From: Lepeophtheirus salmonis
Taxonomy: Eukaryota > Arthropoda > Copepoda > Siphonostomatoida > Caligidae
Assembly: GCF_016086655.4 (NCBI RefSeq)
Contig: NC_052131.2
Location: 6,183,940-6,247,939 of the forward strand
Direction: 5' to 3'
DNA length: 64,000 bases
Both the position numbers and the translations under genes were made by a program. Position 1 is the stretch's first letter, and each line of letters opens with the position of its first letter. Under the pieces are notes generated by a model. The model was not told the origin of the DNA and searched no databases. It worked only from the letters and a program-made list of their open reading frames with translations. This document shows, piece by piece, positions 11,304 through 22,395 of the stretch.

Positions 11304-13296
11304 AGAAATATGATGAAATCAACCTTTTATTGATTATTTTCCTCAATCAATTTGAAAACAAATAATTATTGCAGTTGAACTAGACCTTCCAAATACTTTT
11401 TTGTAGATGAAGTTTTAATGGGTTACTACGCTACAAATAAGTTCCAGTGGCATAAAACCAATTCAAAAACTGAGGTTTTTTTCAAACAAAATGTTTTACA
11501 GGGCGCCAAAATTTGAGAAGGGTAGTTCTTTTTTCTACCCTCAAAATGTTGGTTATAAAGAAGCTCATACATGTGATACAAAAATTATATCTTCTGTAAA
11601 AAAAAAAATCGGAAAAAAGCCTTGCATTTTATTTTAAAGAAGAATTATTAAAAGAAAAATATTCAAACTTAAGAAAGGAAAGAAAGAAAATATTGAATGT
11701 CTTTAAACGAAAGTGGATCTAAAATCTATTTTCTAAGCGCTAATACTTTAACAAGATCCAAAATTCCCCTAAAATGAAAAAGTTGTCAATTTTCTTAGAA
11801 TTCAAAGGAAGATATAAATGCGTTTTGTTTCTCTCTTTCATAATTTACATACATATAGTACAAATAATCTTTAACAAAAAACAAACATATGTAATAATAA
11901 CATATTATATGTACTTGAGCGAGAGTGTCTTATGCATGGAGACAGGCCTAACAAAAAAAAAGAAAGAGAAAGATTCTATCATCATTCATCAATTACTATG
12001 GCGTCAGAGTTCTGTGTAGAGAATGTTATGATAATCATAGGGGTAGGGGAGTTGATTTTTTTGGGGGCATTCCATTTTTGCCCCTTATATTAGTGACAGG
12101 GTTATCCGTAGAGAAAGGGCTCTTGTAGTTTGCTTGTTAGGTAAGGGGCTATGAATTAAATTTATTCCCCTTTCCCTGTCTTCATAGCAAGGGTCCGGTC
12201 AACACCCCTGAAAGATTTCTTAACGATCACCTATTATTTTTTATAAGCTCGACTCTAATCCCAAGTCTTATAGCTACTTGAGTCCATGTATGATCAATGA
12301 GTCTTTTCATTTTAAGTACCGAAGTTGTGATTCGATTCTCCAGCTTTGCTGATTCAGTCATCATCAATGTTACTAAAACCAATCCTATTAAACAGATCAA
12401 TGGGGCTTGAACAATAACGATATTACTGTGACATAAAGGTGTTTGTGAGTCCCAAGCCTCGAGTCTTATCAAATATGAATCTTTTCACTTCGAGTTGAAG
12501 CGAGTCTGAAGTCTCAATTTAATATTGAAACTTAAATGGGACTCGTGTTTCCAGCTCTACATTGTCTACGAGGATTTTTTAACGAGTCATTGACACGTTT
12601 TGAGTCGTTTTACTTATAGACTGAAGTCGCAATTTACTATTTAGACTTAAGGGACTACATTTGCTTGCTTTGGACTGTGTACGAAATTTTCCCCGCTCAG
12701 AGTCGAACTGGCTGTGGTCCCTGAATGATTTATATACAAAGATGTGGTTTATTCTTTCTTAGATATTGAAAGTATTATTTTTTACTTATTGGAGTACTAA
12801 TGGCAATGCATAAAAAGGGCTCCTTTCAATTTTTAATATGGCCTCCACGTAGTAGTACGTGCATATTACTTATTATAAACGAGCATGTTATAGAGTTTTC
12901 ATCATAATTAAAAATGGGGAGAGTGGTTGTAAGTCGCTCATTTGATGATTGAATACTACTCAATATTAAGATTTTCCTCCTATTATAATATGCCGAGCAA
13001 CATACAACGACGTATGAAAGAAAACCGGATTTGATTTTCTACTTCCACCCGCGCCTCTCAAACAATGTTACTTACATACTTAATAAAGAAACTTGAGAGA
13101 TTCAGGCAGGGTGTACATAAATGCAGTTAAACGATTTATATCTCTCCTTTTTCATAAGAGTGTGTGTGTGATCCTGTAATTGAAATTATTGAATCGATTG
13201 AATGTCAATTTTTGTTATTGTGGTAGTATAATCAAGAGGAATTATTCATCCATTGGAGCAATCCTAATCTCTACTACCTTAACAGACAGAAATACC

Positions 13297-16200
13297 ATGA
13301 CGCGAAGGGATATAAGAAAACGTGTTTTAATGGGGATCGTGTCCCTCCTTCTCATTGAAATATCCTCAGCTGCCGGGACAATCCCTCCGAATTCTAAGGT
13401 TGTATTTGATTGGGCTCTCCATTTGACGAGCGATATGACCTCTTGGAGAACTCGACCTGTTTTGGATGGATACTTTGAGGATGATTTCGATCATTTACTC
13501 AATTATGTTTATTCGGGTGAGTAAATCTGTTTACATCATCTTTCATGGGTCCTTGACCGTGAGTTTGGAGCTATAAAATCAATGCAATCAAAGTGATTAT
13601 ATGGATTACAATTAGTTATATGTATGGAACTGACACATCAAACACATTTGTATAAATCATGCTATAACTAGTTTATGTGACGTTTTAAAAATCTTTTAAT
13701 GCTTTTTACTCAAAAAGCAGTTTTTTATTTAATTTTCAAGGATAAATGCATGCAGTTAAATGACCTTAGTAGCCGATACTAACTCTTGGACGCTTTTTGC
13801 TTTTTAGCATGGAACTCAAAGTTTGGATCAAGTTTGATTTCCTCTTCGGAAATGTCTGGTATTTATAGTGAGATGACAGGCCTCAGTGCACTTCGTAAAG
13901 CCGTTGAAGTTTTTATAATTGGACTTGATGAGAATGATGAGGAAGAGGGGCCTGGTCCACACGATCATGAGGGTCATAAGTTCAAACCCTGTGACTATAC
14001 TTTTCTGGGAAGTCAAGTTGACTTGACATCTGCACTAAGTCGACCTCGAAGATCTAAAAGGATTGATACAACACTCCGTAAAATATGCTCTTCATCCTCG
14101 GCAAATCAGGAAACGATCGATGCATGTTTAAGTCTCTCTTATATCCAGGGAATGTCCACCCTTCTTCGAGTTCATGCAATCAATTTACTCAAGTCTTCTA
14201 CGAGGTCCAATGATGGTAAATTCCTAAAAGCCCTTGATAATCTCCTCAACTCAAGTCTTAATAAACTCTATCACGAGAACGAGGATTTATTCTCTTCACT
14301 TTTTAAGGAATTTAATACCTTTACCAGCTGTACCATTATTTGTCCATTATATGAAAGAGGAACTCCGAAATGGAACAAGGCCTCTTTGGACGGATCATCT
14401 CTCATAACCAAGGAACAAAGACTTTTTATGAAAATGTTTCTTTCATCTTTTTTGGATCCCGAGGAACAACTCTCTCAGTGTTACAACAAATGTGTAGGTA
14501 ATTAAAGATTGGACTCATTAAAATCCCTAAAATAAATAAATACATAATTCATACTATTCTACATTTTCAGCTGCAAGTCCTTTGGTTCTCCTTTTAGAAG
14601 AAGAGAATGGAGAGAGTGTTTCAAGTTCGGATGAGTGTGTATCTTCCAGAATAACATATCCAGGGAATTTCATTCTTGATACCAAATATGACCAGGCTGT
14701 TGGAGGCATAGTCAATGGGGATATTATAATTTGTTCCACGGATGTTGGCCTCTGCTATACGTAAATATTAATTTTTGTTAGTTTAGTTTATGCCTACAAG
14801 GGTAGGGTGGGATCAAACCGGGTGTATTTTTGCGTTTGGAGGCTTGTCACAAGAAATTTGATGAACTTTTTGTATGTTTCATGTTTGCTTGTTAGCCTTA
14901 AGGGCTTAAATATAAATTTTTCTTAGGAGCATTAATTTGGAAGGAAGTAAAATCTTGAAAATTTCAATTAATGAACAAAGTTAGGTACAACCATTTGATC
15001 CCACAGCTGGGATCCCCTGGGTCAATGCACCCCTAAATGTTCGTGCATCACTAAATAAATTGATGACTTAAACAAACAATAATATTCTATCTTCACCTAT
15101 AGAACCACACCTTTAGTTTCAGTTGATTATGTTTAAGCTTAATCTTTTCTGTAGAAATATATAATATAATGTATAATAGGCCTATTTTGGGTGGAACAAC
15201 AGGTAAAGTAAAACTATGCCTCATTGCCCTGTGGAACCTTCTCGATTGTTCGTATCGTTTGTCGTTGAGTCTTGAGGTCGATTTTTGTTGGATTATCAAA
15301 GAGATCATGTAGGACTATTAAATCATGGTTCACAAAAACCACAAACAATGATCTACATACAATAGGGAAGGGTTCATTGGGCAATGAGACATAGTTCTTC
15401 TTTGCCAAAAATCGACCTATAATTTATATGATATATGTAAATTTCATTTTTATACATATTAGAAGAAAGTGTTTTCATTTTTTTGGTCAACCTAATTTAA
15501 ATTTACAAAAAGAATCCTTACAGTTCCTGAAACTATATTATTTATTTTATTGGATGAGACAACCGTATAAATATTTATACCTATTTTTCTTGAGTTTCAC
15601 GGATATTTTTAAAGTCTGTATTCGCAGAAAAAAACATAGAACATCTTTAAAAAAGTTAAACTAAACTTATATATTTTGAGAGCCCATAGAAAAAATTTAT
15701 TAATTTTTGAAAGTAAAAATGGAACGACACCCATTTGACTCCAGTCCACCCAACCTTACATATTCTATCGGTTGCTCAGCTTATTTTCATCCTTTTCTAC
15801 CTAATTGCAGATTGGATGTGAATAGCCGTTGGCAAGCATCTTTCTCTCAATTCCCCGAAGGAAAGACCATTCCCGTTCCTTTTGTAACTAGTAAAAGTGC
15901 TTTCACTGTGATTGGAGATGGAACAGGTCTCTGGGTTACAGGAGGAGAGCGCTATGGACCAGGTGCCAATCCTTTTAAGACTACTCACATATATCAGAAC
16001 GGTAATTGGAAGGCGGGTCCGAATCTACCCATCGCTCTCTACTCACACTGCTTAGTCCATATTAACGAATCTTTTACATTCCTCGCTGGAGGTTACATGA
16101 ACGAAAAACAAGAAGTGGACAAGGCCTGGGCCTATGATTGGACATCCCGTAAGTCGTTTGGGCATCTTTTCCCTTTCTTTCGTTTCATTTCCTCGCTCAT

Positions 16201-16584
16201 TTTTCAGATTCTTGGAGAGATTTGCCTCCCATGCCCCATCCAACTAATAAGACTCTTTGCTCCATTATGAACGATGAAGGAGATGTATTACTCTCTGGGA
16301 TTGATCATGGGTTTATTTATAACTCCACGACCAATACTTGGATTCATCTTCCTCCTGGAGGGGCTCTTCCAATGGAGTCCCGTTTTGGAGGGAGTATGGC
16401 CTATGCAGAAGGGGGTGTTCGACTCTTTGGGGGATCCTTTGATCCTCGTGGGAGTTCCAATTATGTCTTTCGGTTCTCAGAATCCGATCTAAAATGGATT
16501 CAACGTGATGGAAGTTTAATGAAAGATAGGAAGAACGTCTTAGCAATCTCAGTACCTTTACACAAATTTAGACAATGTTCTTAG
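13297..16584 (+). CDS. Secreted kelch-repeat protein, five exons
   Basis: Exons 13297-13516, 13808-14497, 14571-14760, 15811-16148 and 16208-16584 join to a 604-residue frame. All introns are GT-AG, and the phases (1, 1, 2, 1) are consistent. Residues 1-26 form a signal peptide: basic start MTRRDIRKR, hydrophobic core, SSAA before the cut. Residues 27-366 are a Cys-containing region I do not recognise. Residues about 345-560 carry kelch-like blades, with Gly-Gly pairs in WVTGGE (411-412), FLAGGY (460-461) and RLFGGS (554-555), and the W..LP pattern in NWKAGPNLP, SWRDLPPMP and TWIHLPP. N-glycosylation sequons lie at about 452, 493 and 518. The exons are clearly less AT-rich than the flanks. 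The ATG at 13297 is chosen because it starts the signal peptide. Family function is protein binding through a beta-propeller; the partner is unknown. A possible AATAAA lies at 16837. Confidence 0.88.
14793..15035. repeat. Inverted-repeat segment in intron 3 of the kelch gene
   Basis: GTGGGATCAAA (14807-14817) pairs with TTTGATCCCAC (14995-15005), an exact 11-bp inverted repeat. Both sides have G-rich neighbours (GGGTAGGG on the left, GGGATCCCCTGGG on the right). It may be a small MITE, but its ends are unclear. Confidence 0.35.
15179..15417. mobile_element. MITE in intron 3 of the kelch gene
   Basis: Ends are long imperfect inverted repeats flanked by TA (15177-15178 and 15418-15419). The left arm reads GGCCTATTTTGGG...AACTATGCCTCATTGCCC and the right arm, reversed, GGTCGATTTTTGGC...AACTATGTCTCATTGCCC. 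The arms match over roughly 50 bases with small gaps. There is no coding content. TA flanks and structure suggest a Tc1/mariner-derived MITE. In RNA it would fold into a long hairpin inside the pre-mRNA. Confidence 0.7.
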
Positions 16585-16866
16585 TTCTGCAATGTGCAAT
16601 TGCTTTATCCTTTCTTATATTTTATACGTATCGTATATTCATATATAATATAATAATTATATTTACTTTTGTATTTCTGAAATTTTTGTGATCATTCTCA
16701 ATCCGTTTTTAAATGAAATGAAAAATAAGTTTAATAGTACTCCTCTCTGGTTTTCTTTATCCAAATGTCATTAAAAATGTTTTAGCAAGGTCTCGGATAT
16801 TAGTAATCCTACTAAAACAAAGGACAAGAATAAGAAAATAAAAATTGTATCAAGACTTTCCCTAAA

Positions 16867-17612
16867 ATGGGGCATCTACCGATAAAAACATTTATTTTAT
16901 TTTATACTTTAATATTAACTGCTTTCCAGAAATTATGTGGAAAAGATATCTCAAAACAGGATTTTTTGGGAACCACAAGTTGTGCGTGTAGGTAAGTTTT
17001 CAGGCCAAGGGTAGGAGGAATGAGCTGTAATTATGTATTACCTATCAGATCGTATAATATGATGGGATTTTTATTTTATATTGCAACCTTTCCTCCAAAA
17101 AAGGAAGAATAAAAGGTCAAAAATCCTTTGGTAGTAGATAATTGGGACTATTATTCAATAATAATAATAATGTATTGCTCACAGCAAAACAAGAGCTAAT
17201 TCGAGTTCAGCAAGCCAAACCACTAACCACTGAAATACCAGTAGAAAATCAACAGCAGAAAAATATCCAGTGTAAATTTTTATGTTAATGTCGGAAAAAG
17301 CGTAGTTTTTTTCTATCTTTTTTAAGAGGCTTTGAGAGCTGATACCTCAGACTCATACCCTCAAATTTGAAACCCAAGTTTCACATCTCTTTTTCGGTTT
17401 TGATGTTTGAGCAAAGAGCCAAATGCCAAATTATTCACTAATTTGCCTGTTCTATCTTAGAAGAATACAATTTTATACCTACAGAGATGAAATCAAAAGA
17501 GCTGAAAGTACCACTTCCGCATTGCTATTTCAGGGTGAGTAGTTTTATTGTAGTTCAAAACATCATTTATATTATTAATGGCCCGATTCCTTGTTTTTCC
17601 TTAGATAAGTGA
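16867..17612 (+). CDS. Candidate small secreted or membrane peptide, three exons
   Basis: Candidate exons 16867-16991, 17461-17534 and 17605-17612 join to 68 residues plus stop. Donors GTAAGT and GTGAGT are consensus, acceptors are CTTAG and CCTTAG, and the phases (2, 1) agree. Residues 1-24 (MGHLPIKTFILFYTLILTAF then QKLC) have a hydrophobic stretch like a signal peptide. The rest holds C24, C39, C41, then RRIQFYTYRDEIKRAE. It begins about 280 bases after the kelch gene ends, in the same direction. I do not recognise a family. A second acceptor at 17184 followed by an open stretch could be an alternative exon, but it leads to a stop in this frame. Both chance and a real short gene are possible. 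Confidence 0.45.
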
Positions 17613-18634
17613 ATTTTGAGCTCCGAGTTTCCTTGAAATGATCCACTCACTCCCATTGTCTGTCAAAAAATGGTCTGGATCTTCATTTTAGACAACAATT
17701 CTTCCGAAATTTTGGACCCGCAGTACAAGACAGGACCGATTTAATTCCCACATTAAGGACAAATAGAATCCTACTGATCATGATGTTTATATTTGAGTAA
17801 AAATATGCCTTCTTAATATGAAAAGGGAATATAAACACACAGTAAAAATAGCCAGAAAATGGAAATGAGTCAGAGTTAAAGGTGAGAGGGAAAAAAAAGC
17901 CATACACGTAGGGAGTCATGATGGAAAACCTCTTTTTTCCCTCCATGATTCATACCTTGGTTCAATTATATTTAAAGCCATGACTAGGACTCCTCACAAT
18001 GGGAAAATCCCTTGTGATTAATCTAAGATTAATCAAATAGCTACCAAGCAAAACATCACGTTTCCTTCATCAAGGCTGGAATTGTACTTTTCCCCCCCTC
18101 ATTTAAATGGCAATCAGATTCAAATACGTCACTCTATGCAAATAAATGAGAGGACAATGAAATTTCAACTTTTTCTCTGGAGATAATGTACTCTTTAAAC
18201 TCTTTATATTCACGAGAATATAATACAACGAATTTCCTTTCAAAACTTTAATTTCTATAAAAACAAACCAAAAATCCCAAGAAGATATTTTTTCTGTATT
18301 CCACACAGCAATTACAATCAATTGTCAATGATGTAAAATATTGCACAAAGTGTCCATTTGCACGATCGGAAATTATTCCGTATGTGGAAATGAACTGCCC
18401 GAGAAGATCCACACCACTCATCTTAGAGTTATAATCTTTCACTATTTGGGGTCTTGGAAAATCAACATAACTTTTTAAACTTTATTCCATCGCCTTACAG
18501 TGTTCTCTTCATCAATATCTAAAAATGAGATTGCTAACGTCACACCTTAGTTATCATAACAACCAAAAACCATAACACCATCGTTATTTGACCTGTAATC
18601 ATAACTTCCACGGCCTTTCTTCTTTCCTCTAGAA
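17613..18634. other. Gene-free stretch with repeat F
   Basis: Repeat F copy 1 occupies about 17860-18045. It matches 39405-39590 by TGAGTCAGAGT, GGGAGTCATGAT, CCATGATTCAT, CATGACTAGG and TGATTAATCTAAGAT in the same order. Nothing else is recognised; two short minus-strand frames around 18103-18442 look like chance. Confidence 0.45.
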
Positions 18635-18636
18635 CA

Positions 18637-18730
18637 GAAGTCACCAAACTTTTTTTTTTACTGCGGGCCTGATGACTGAAAGAATGACTAATGCGGGCCA
18701 CATAATCATTATGCTCAATACTTGCAAGCC
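18637..18730 (+). repeat. hAT-type terminal fragment
   Basis: CAGAAGTCACCAAACTTTTT followed by TGCGGGCC and TGCGGGCCACA is the typical terminus of many non-autonomous hAT elements (CAG..GTCACCAAACTTTTT..GCGGGCC). No matching right end with an 8-bp target duplication was found downstream, so it is a single-ended remnant. It lies directly before the Helitron helicase fragment. Confidence 0.4.
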
Positions 18731-18848
18731 AGAACGAAAGCTTTACGGAAAGGATATATTGTATTTAAATTTTAGATATAAGAAATACGAATGTAATTTT
18801 TCATAAAAAAAGATCGATTCCCCACGTTTCAAGGTTTTTTTTAAAGAT

Positions 18849-19240
18849 ATGGGTTGTAAATTCGGAGAATGCACAAAAAAAATGAAAAATCTAAAAAAAC
18901 CAATTATTGTTATAACGGAAAAAGGGAGAACGTATACTAAATACAAATTAAAAAAAGGTAATTATGAAGAGAATGAGCAATTTAATCTTAGTATGTATCT
19001 TCCATTTTCATTATGGTTGAAGAAGGAACTGGGCAAGTTAGCAATGACAATGCCAATTTATAAATTACAAGGCCAAACATTTGAATAAATTGCTTTATAT
19101 TTACCAAAATTAGTATTTTAATATGGTTGCATTTTCAAGAGTGTCAAAAGGGGATGCAGGTTTGATTATATTTATATCAAATGGACAGAAAACAACAAAA
19201 AATGTTGTATACAAGGAGGCTTTACAATATAAACTTACTT
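18849..19240 (+). pseudogene. PIF1-type helicase fragment (Helitron)
   Basis: The frame 18849-19088 ends in LGKLAMTMPIYKLQGQTFE, a degraded form of the conserved 'lafAMTINKSQGQTF' helicase motif V/VI of Helitron PIF1-like proteins. Past the stop the same frame reads IALYLPKLVF.YGC, then KRGCRFDYIYI...VYKEAL-like residues, as expected downstream of that motif. The key Asn and Ser of NKSQGQ are changed to YKLQGQ. It is a dead C-terminal fragment; no Helitron end (CTRR hairpin) was found. Confidence 0.65.
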
Positions 19241-19570
19241 ATTATATATTTATAGTAGATAGTTTTGGTTTAGAATTTTAACAAAAACAATACTAATTAT
19301 AAATAACATCTTTTTAATATTTTATTATGTTCGCGCTAGTATCATATTCCAATTTTTAAAACAGCTAATATTCATTTTCCATAGTATATTATACGGATTA
19401 TATTAGAACTGTACAAATTTATTCAAGTAGTTACTTTGTTATCGCCTTCATTGTTCATTATAGCCATTAATCTGCTATATGAAAAAGTGACCCATTAATC
19501 AAATGTCTTAAAATAGGAAGGAAGTCATTGAAGATAATTCTATTCACTGACAATAAAATGTTATGAATAA
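19241..19570. other. Gene-free spacer
   Basis: AT-rich, nothing recognised between the helicase fragment and the possible LINE scrap. Confidence 0.4.
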
Positions 19571-20165
19571 TTACGAAAGAAGTGGAGGGGTTAGTCCCAT
19601 TTAAAATAAACAAAATTGATAAAATATACATAAGGAACCAAAAAGTTCTACCAAAAATGGTGCATCTTTTGCGATATTCCCCTTTCACAGAAAGCATTTT
19701 CAATATAATCACGGCAAAGAGAGAGATCAGTTTCTATGGGAAGAACAAAGGAAGTATATTTCCGAATCAAGATTGATTGCTTCAACCTTAAAGTAGGGCT
19801 TAGGACTTGTCGACCTTTTTTTTTTTTTTTTTTGAGAACTTTGAACATTAACTGGCTCAAAAGAATTCGTACAAATAAAGATTTTTGGGCGATATTAATT
19901 AAGTCAAAGTACAAAGAAACCAGGGGAAGCACTTTCAATGAAAACATATGTATTTAAAGGGCCTTTATACCTTTTTCAAGTGACGAACAAGCTTAGTTGG
20001 TACTGGAAAATAATGTATCAAGGGTGGTCAAATACTTTTTTACAAGTTAGCAAGATCCTAGGTCATGAAGAACCCCTGAGCTATAACCCAAGACTGGATA
20101 CAATAAATGAAATGTCTCTGGAATGATCGAGGAGTTGGCTTTCCAAACTTTATAACTCACAGGAG
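19571..20165 (+). pseudogene. Possible LINE reverse-transcriptase C-terminal remnant
   Basis: Across three + frames the order is KIDKIYIRNQKVLPKMVHLLRYSPF, then LNINWLKRIRTNKDFWAIL, then YWKIMYQGWSNTFLQVSKILGHEEP. The pattern 'QNRVLPKhhyhhphhP..h' followed by 'K.sWlkRh....WhhhL' and 'fw..hh..W' is usual after the polymerase domain of arthropod and other non-LTR retrotransposons. Frames are broken by a poly-T run at 19817-19834. The assignment is by pattern only. Confidence 0.4.
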
Positions 20166-20194
20166 GACTACTTCACTTTAATTTCAATTTCAAT

Positions 20195-21167
20195 TCAATC
20201 GTGGTCGACGCTCGCTCCAAGACTAATTCTGTGAAGGTCGTCCAAAAACGGCCGTTGTGCCAGAGAACATTGATGCCGTGCGTGAAGTGACAATGGAAGA
20301 TCGTCATGTGACATACAGTGAGGTAGAAGCATCCTTGTGTATTTCTTCCACCACCATACATTCGATATTGCATGTACACCTGGCCGTAAAAAAAGTTTGT
20401 TTTCGTTAGATCCTGCACAATTTGACAATCCCTCAAAAGAAGGTTCATGTCGATTGGTGAAAAGACATGTTGAAAAAATACGCTTGATGTACTTCAATAG
20501 ACGTTTATAAGATTGTCACTGGTGACGAATCCTGGATCTATGCGTATGAGGTCGAAACAAAACAACAATCAACCGTGTGGGTCTTCGAAGACGAGCCAAA
20601 TCCAACGAAAGTTGTTCGGGGAAGAAGCACTTCGAAGTAAATGGCCGCCTGTTCCCTCGGCAAAACTGGTCATGTGGTGACTGTTCCACTTGAGCATCGT
20701 AGGACGGTCAATTCTGAGTGGTACATCACAATTTGTTTGCCTGAAGTCTTTGGAGAAAGTCGAAAAAACGAACAAGAGAAGATGAATCATTGTTCACCAT
20801 GACAATGTGAGCTCTCACACATCGGTTCAAACCAGCACCTTTTCGACCGTCCAAGACGTTGAATTGATGAATCCTCTGCCGTATACCCCTGACTTGACAC
20901 CCAATCACTTCTTTTTATTCCCGTACATTAAGAAAAAAATGAGTGGTCAACGATTTTCGTCGCCAAAAGATGTAGTTGAAGCTTTTAAAAACCATGTTTT
21001 GGAGATGTCTCAATCGGAGTGGAAAAAGGACTTCGACAATTGGTTTGAGCGCATACAAAAGTCTATAAATCATGCTGGAGAATACTTTGAAAAACAATAA
21101 AACCATTTTTGATGATAAATATTCGCATTTTCATTAGTAGACCAGAAATATATATAGCAGCCTACGT
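20195..21167 (+). pseudogene. Mariner transposase, broken copy
   Basis: Spread over several frames in order: PKTAVVPENIDAVREVTMED, TYSEVEASL, IVTGDESWIYAYEVETKQQS (first catalytic Asp), VPLEHRRTVNSEWY, IIVHHDNVSSHT (second Asp), YTPDLTPNHFFLFPYIKKK, then an open C-terminus to EYFEKQ and a stop at 21098-21100. Frameshifts and stops break it, and the N-terminus and left end are missing. The third catalytic position, normally the Asp of 'APNDFF', is His here (NHFF). After the stop, TAGACCAGAAATATATATAG...CCTACGTA (to about 21167) is probably the right inverted repeat. It is not active. Confidence 0.88.
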
Positions 21168-21965
21168 AATGGCTAAATTGAGGTAAACGTTAATTTAACA
21201 AAATAACTATTGATTTTATAGAGAAAGCCCCAAAATCAGTTGGTAGTTAGAAGGTTTTTCGGTGAGGTAACGCCGTGCAGAATAATCAGGTGATGTAACT
21301 GTTTTTGTATGTGTAGCTCCAAGCACTAATCAGTATCAATAGAATTTGAAGGAGAATGAGTCTTATAAATAAAGAAACCTCTCTAAAACCAACTTGAGAC
21401 CTCACTTACAAATTTTCTGTTCGCATACTTAAGCACTTTTCTCGGCGTTACAGTCTCTTTGCTATCCTAAAAAAATGTTGTTAAAGATAGTTACGGTGAA
21501 ATAGAGGAGAAAATGACTAAGCGAGTGAATAGATATCCTCCTTTGAATATTATAAAATTAGAAAACCACAAAATCTGGAATAACCTACTCTAGTTCAAAA
21601 TTGCACATCTTTTAAAAGTGACAATACATGCTAAAATTATACTGTCTCAAAAAATATATTGTGATGGGGAAACAAACGACAATATATGTCCAACGACTGT
21701 CTAATTACCTCATTGGATAGCTGGAGAATGGGTTCACTCGATAAAAAAGACATTCAGAATTTCTTCAATGTTATATGGCAGCTCATAGTAATTCAACTTT
21801 CTATAAAGTATACCCATGTAATAATTAAGCTAAGAAAGAGAAAATATTTATTGATTCTCGTTACTTTTCTTCTTCCAAGAAGATAAATAAAAATTGGCCC
21901 CAAAATCAACTACTAGTCAAGCAATTATACAGAAAGGTAAGAATATTTGACTTCAACTATTAATA
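21168..21965. other. Gene-free stretch, nothing recognised
   Basis: Ordinary AT-rich sequence. A 66-codon frame at 21686-21886 has no recognisable features. Confidence 0.4.
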
Positions 21966-21969
21966 TTAA

Positions 21970-22395
21970 AAATTGTTAACAGCAAGTGAAAAGGAGTTGT
22001 AGAGAAATCGATAGCTAAAAAAAAAAAAATGCTATGAACATTTTTATGTTCATAATAGAAAACGCCGTGAAACCAAGATGTTAGATAAAACGTTGATAAA
22101 ATCAACCCTTTCATGCACTAGTGAATGCCTGTTAGATCGATCGGTCGACTCTGAGGGATTGCTATCGACCACTGGGAAGTGGAAAATAGATGTAAATTTC
22201 GTATGTACATATATGTATACGTATACATCAGAGTAGATAAAAACGATTAGCAGATATGCAAAAGATAATTTTATTTAATTATAATTTGCGTCATTATTTC
22301 TCCTTTTATATTCTATATATCTAATTATTCACAAAACTTCATTCATTGTGGGTGTGTACAATACATAGGTTTAGAATTAATATTTATAAATATGT
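21970..22395. repeat. Dispersed repeat A, copy 1
   Basis: About 425 bases that align along their length with 29866-30265. Shared pieces are AATTGTTAACAGC, GAGTTGTAGAGAAA, TGCTATGAACATTTTT, AAAATCAACCCTTTCAT, GATCGATCGGT/GATCGATTGGT, ACGACCACT and AAAGATAATTTTATTTA. It ends near GTTTAGAATTAATATT. No protein or terminal repeats are visible. Confidence 0.7.

Larger units (their letters stand above)
10216..13296. other. Mostly gene-free stretch upstream of the kelch gene
   Basis: Contains a possible minus-strand promoter/first exon (10343-10418, listed separately), a palindromic motif at 11254-11303, and a G/C-run patch at 12040-12210 that could be a MITE with weak ends. A GAGTC-rich patch at 12440-12720 looks repetitive. 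The stretch just before 13297 holds a short GT run (13161-13169) but no clear TATA box. Confidence 0.4.

Noticed and set aside
12040..12210. Possible MITE with AGGGGTAGGGG and CAACACCCCTG ends
   Set aside because: The ends pair over too few bases and no target duplication is visible.
17184..17271. Exon-like stretch CAAAACAAGAGC... with acceptor and donor
   Set aside because: Joined to the best donor of the preceding exon it meets a stop, and the neighbouring exons join in phase without it; kept only as a possible alternative exon.
20173..20497. Two overlapping minus-strand frames of 91 and 100 codons
   Set aside because: They are antisense to the mariner pseudogene on the + strand.
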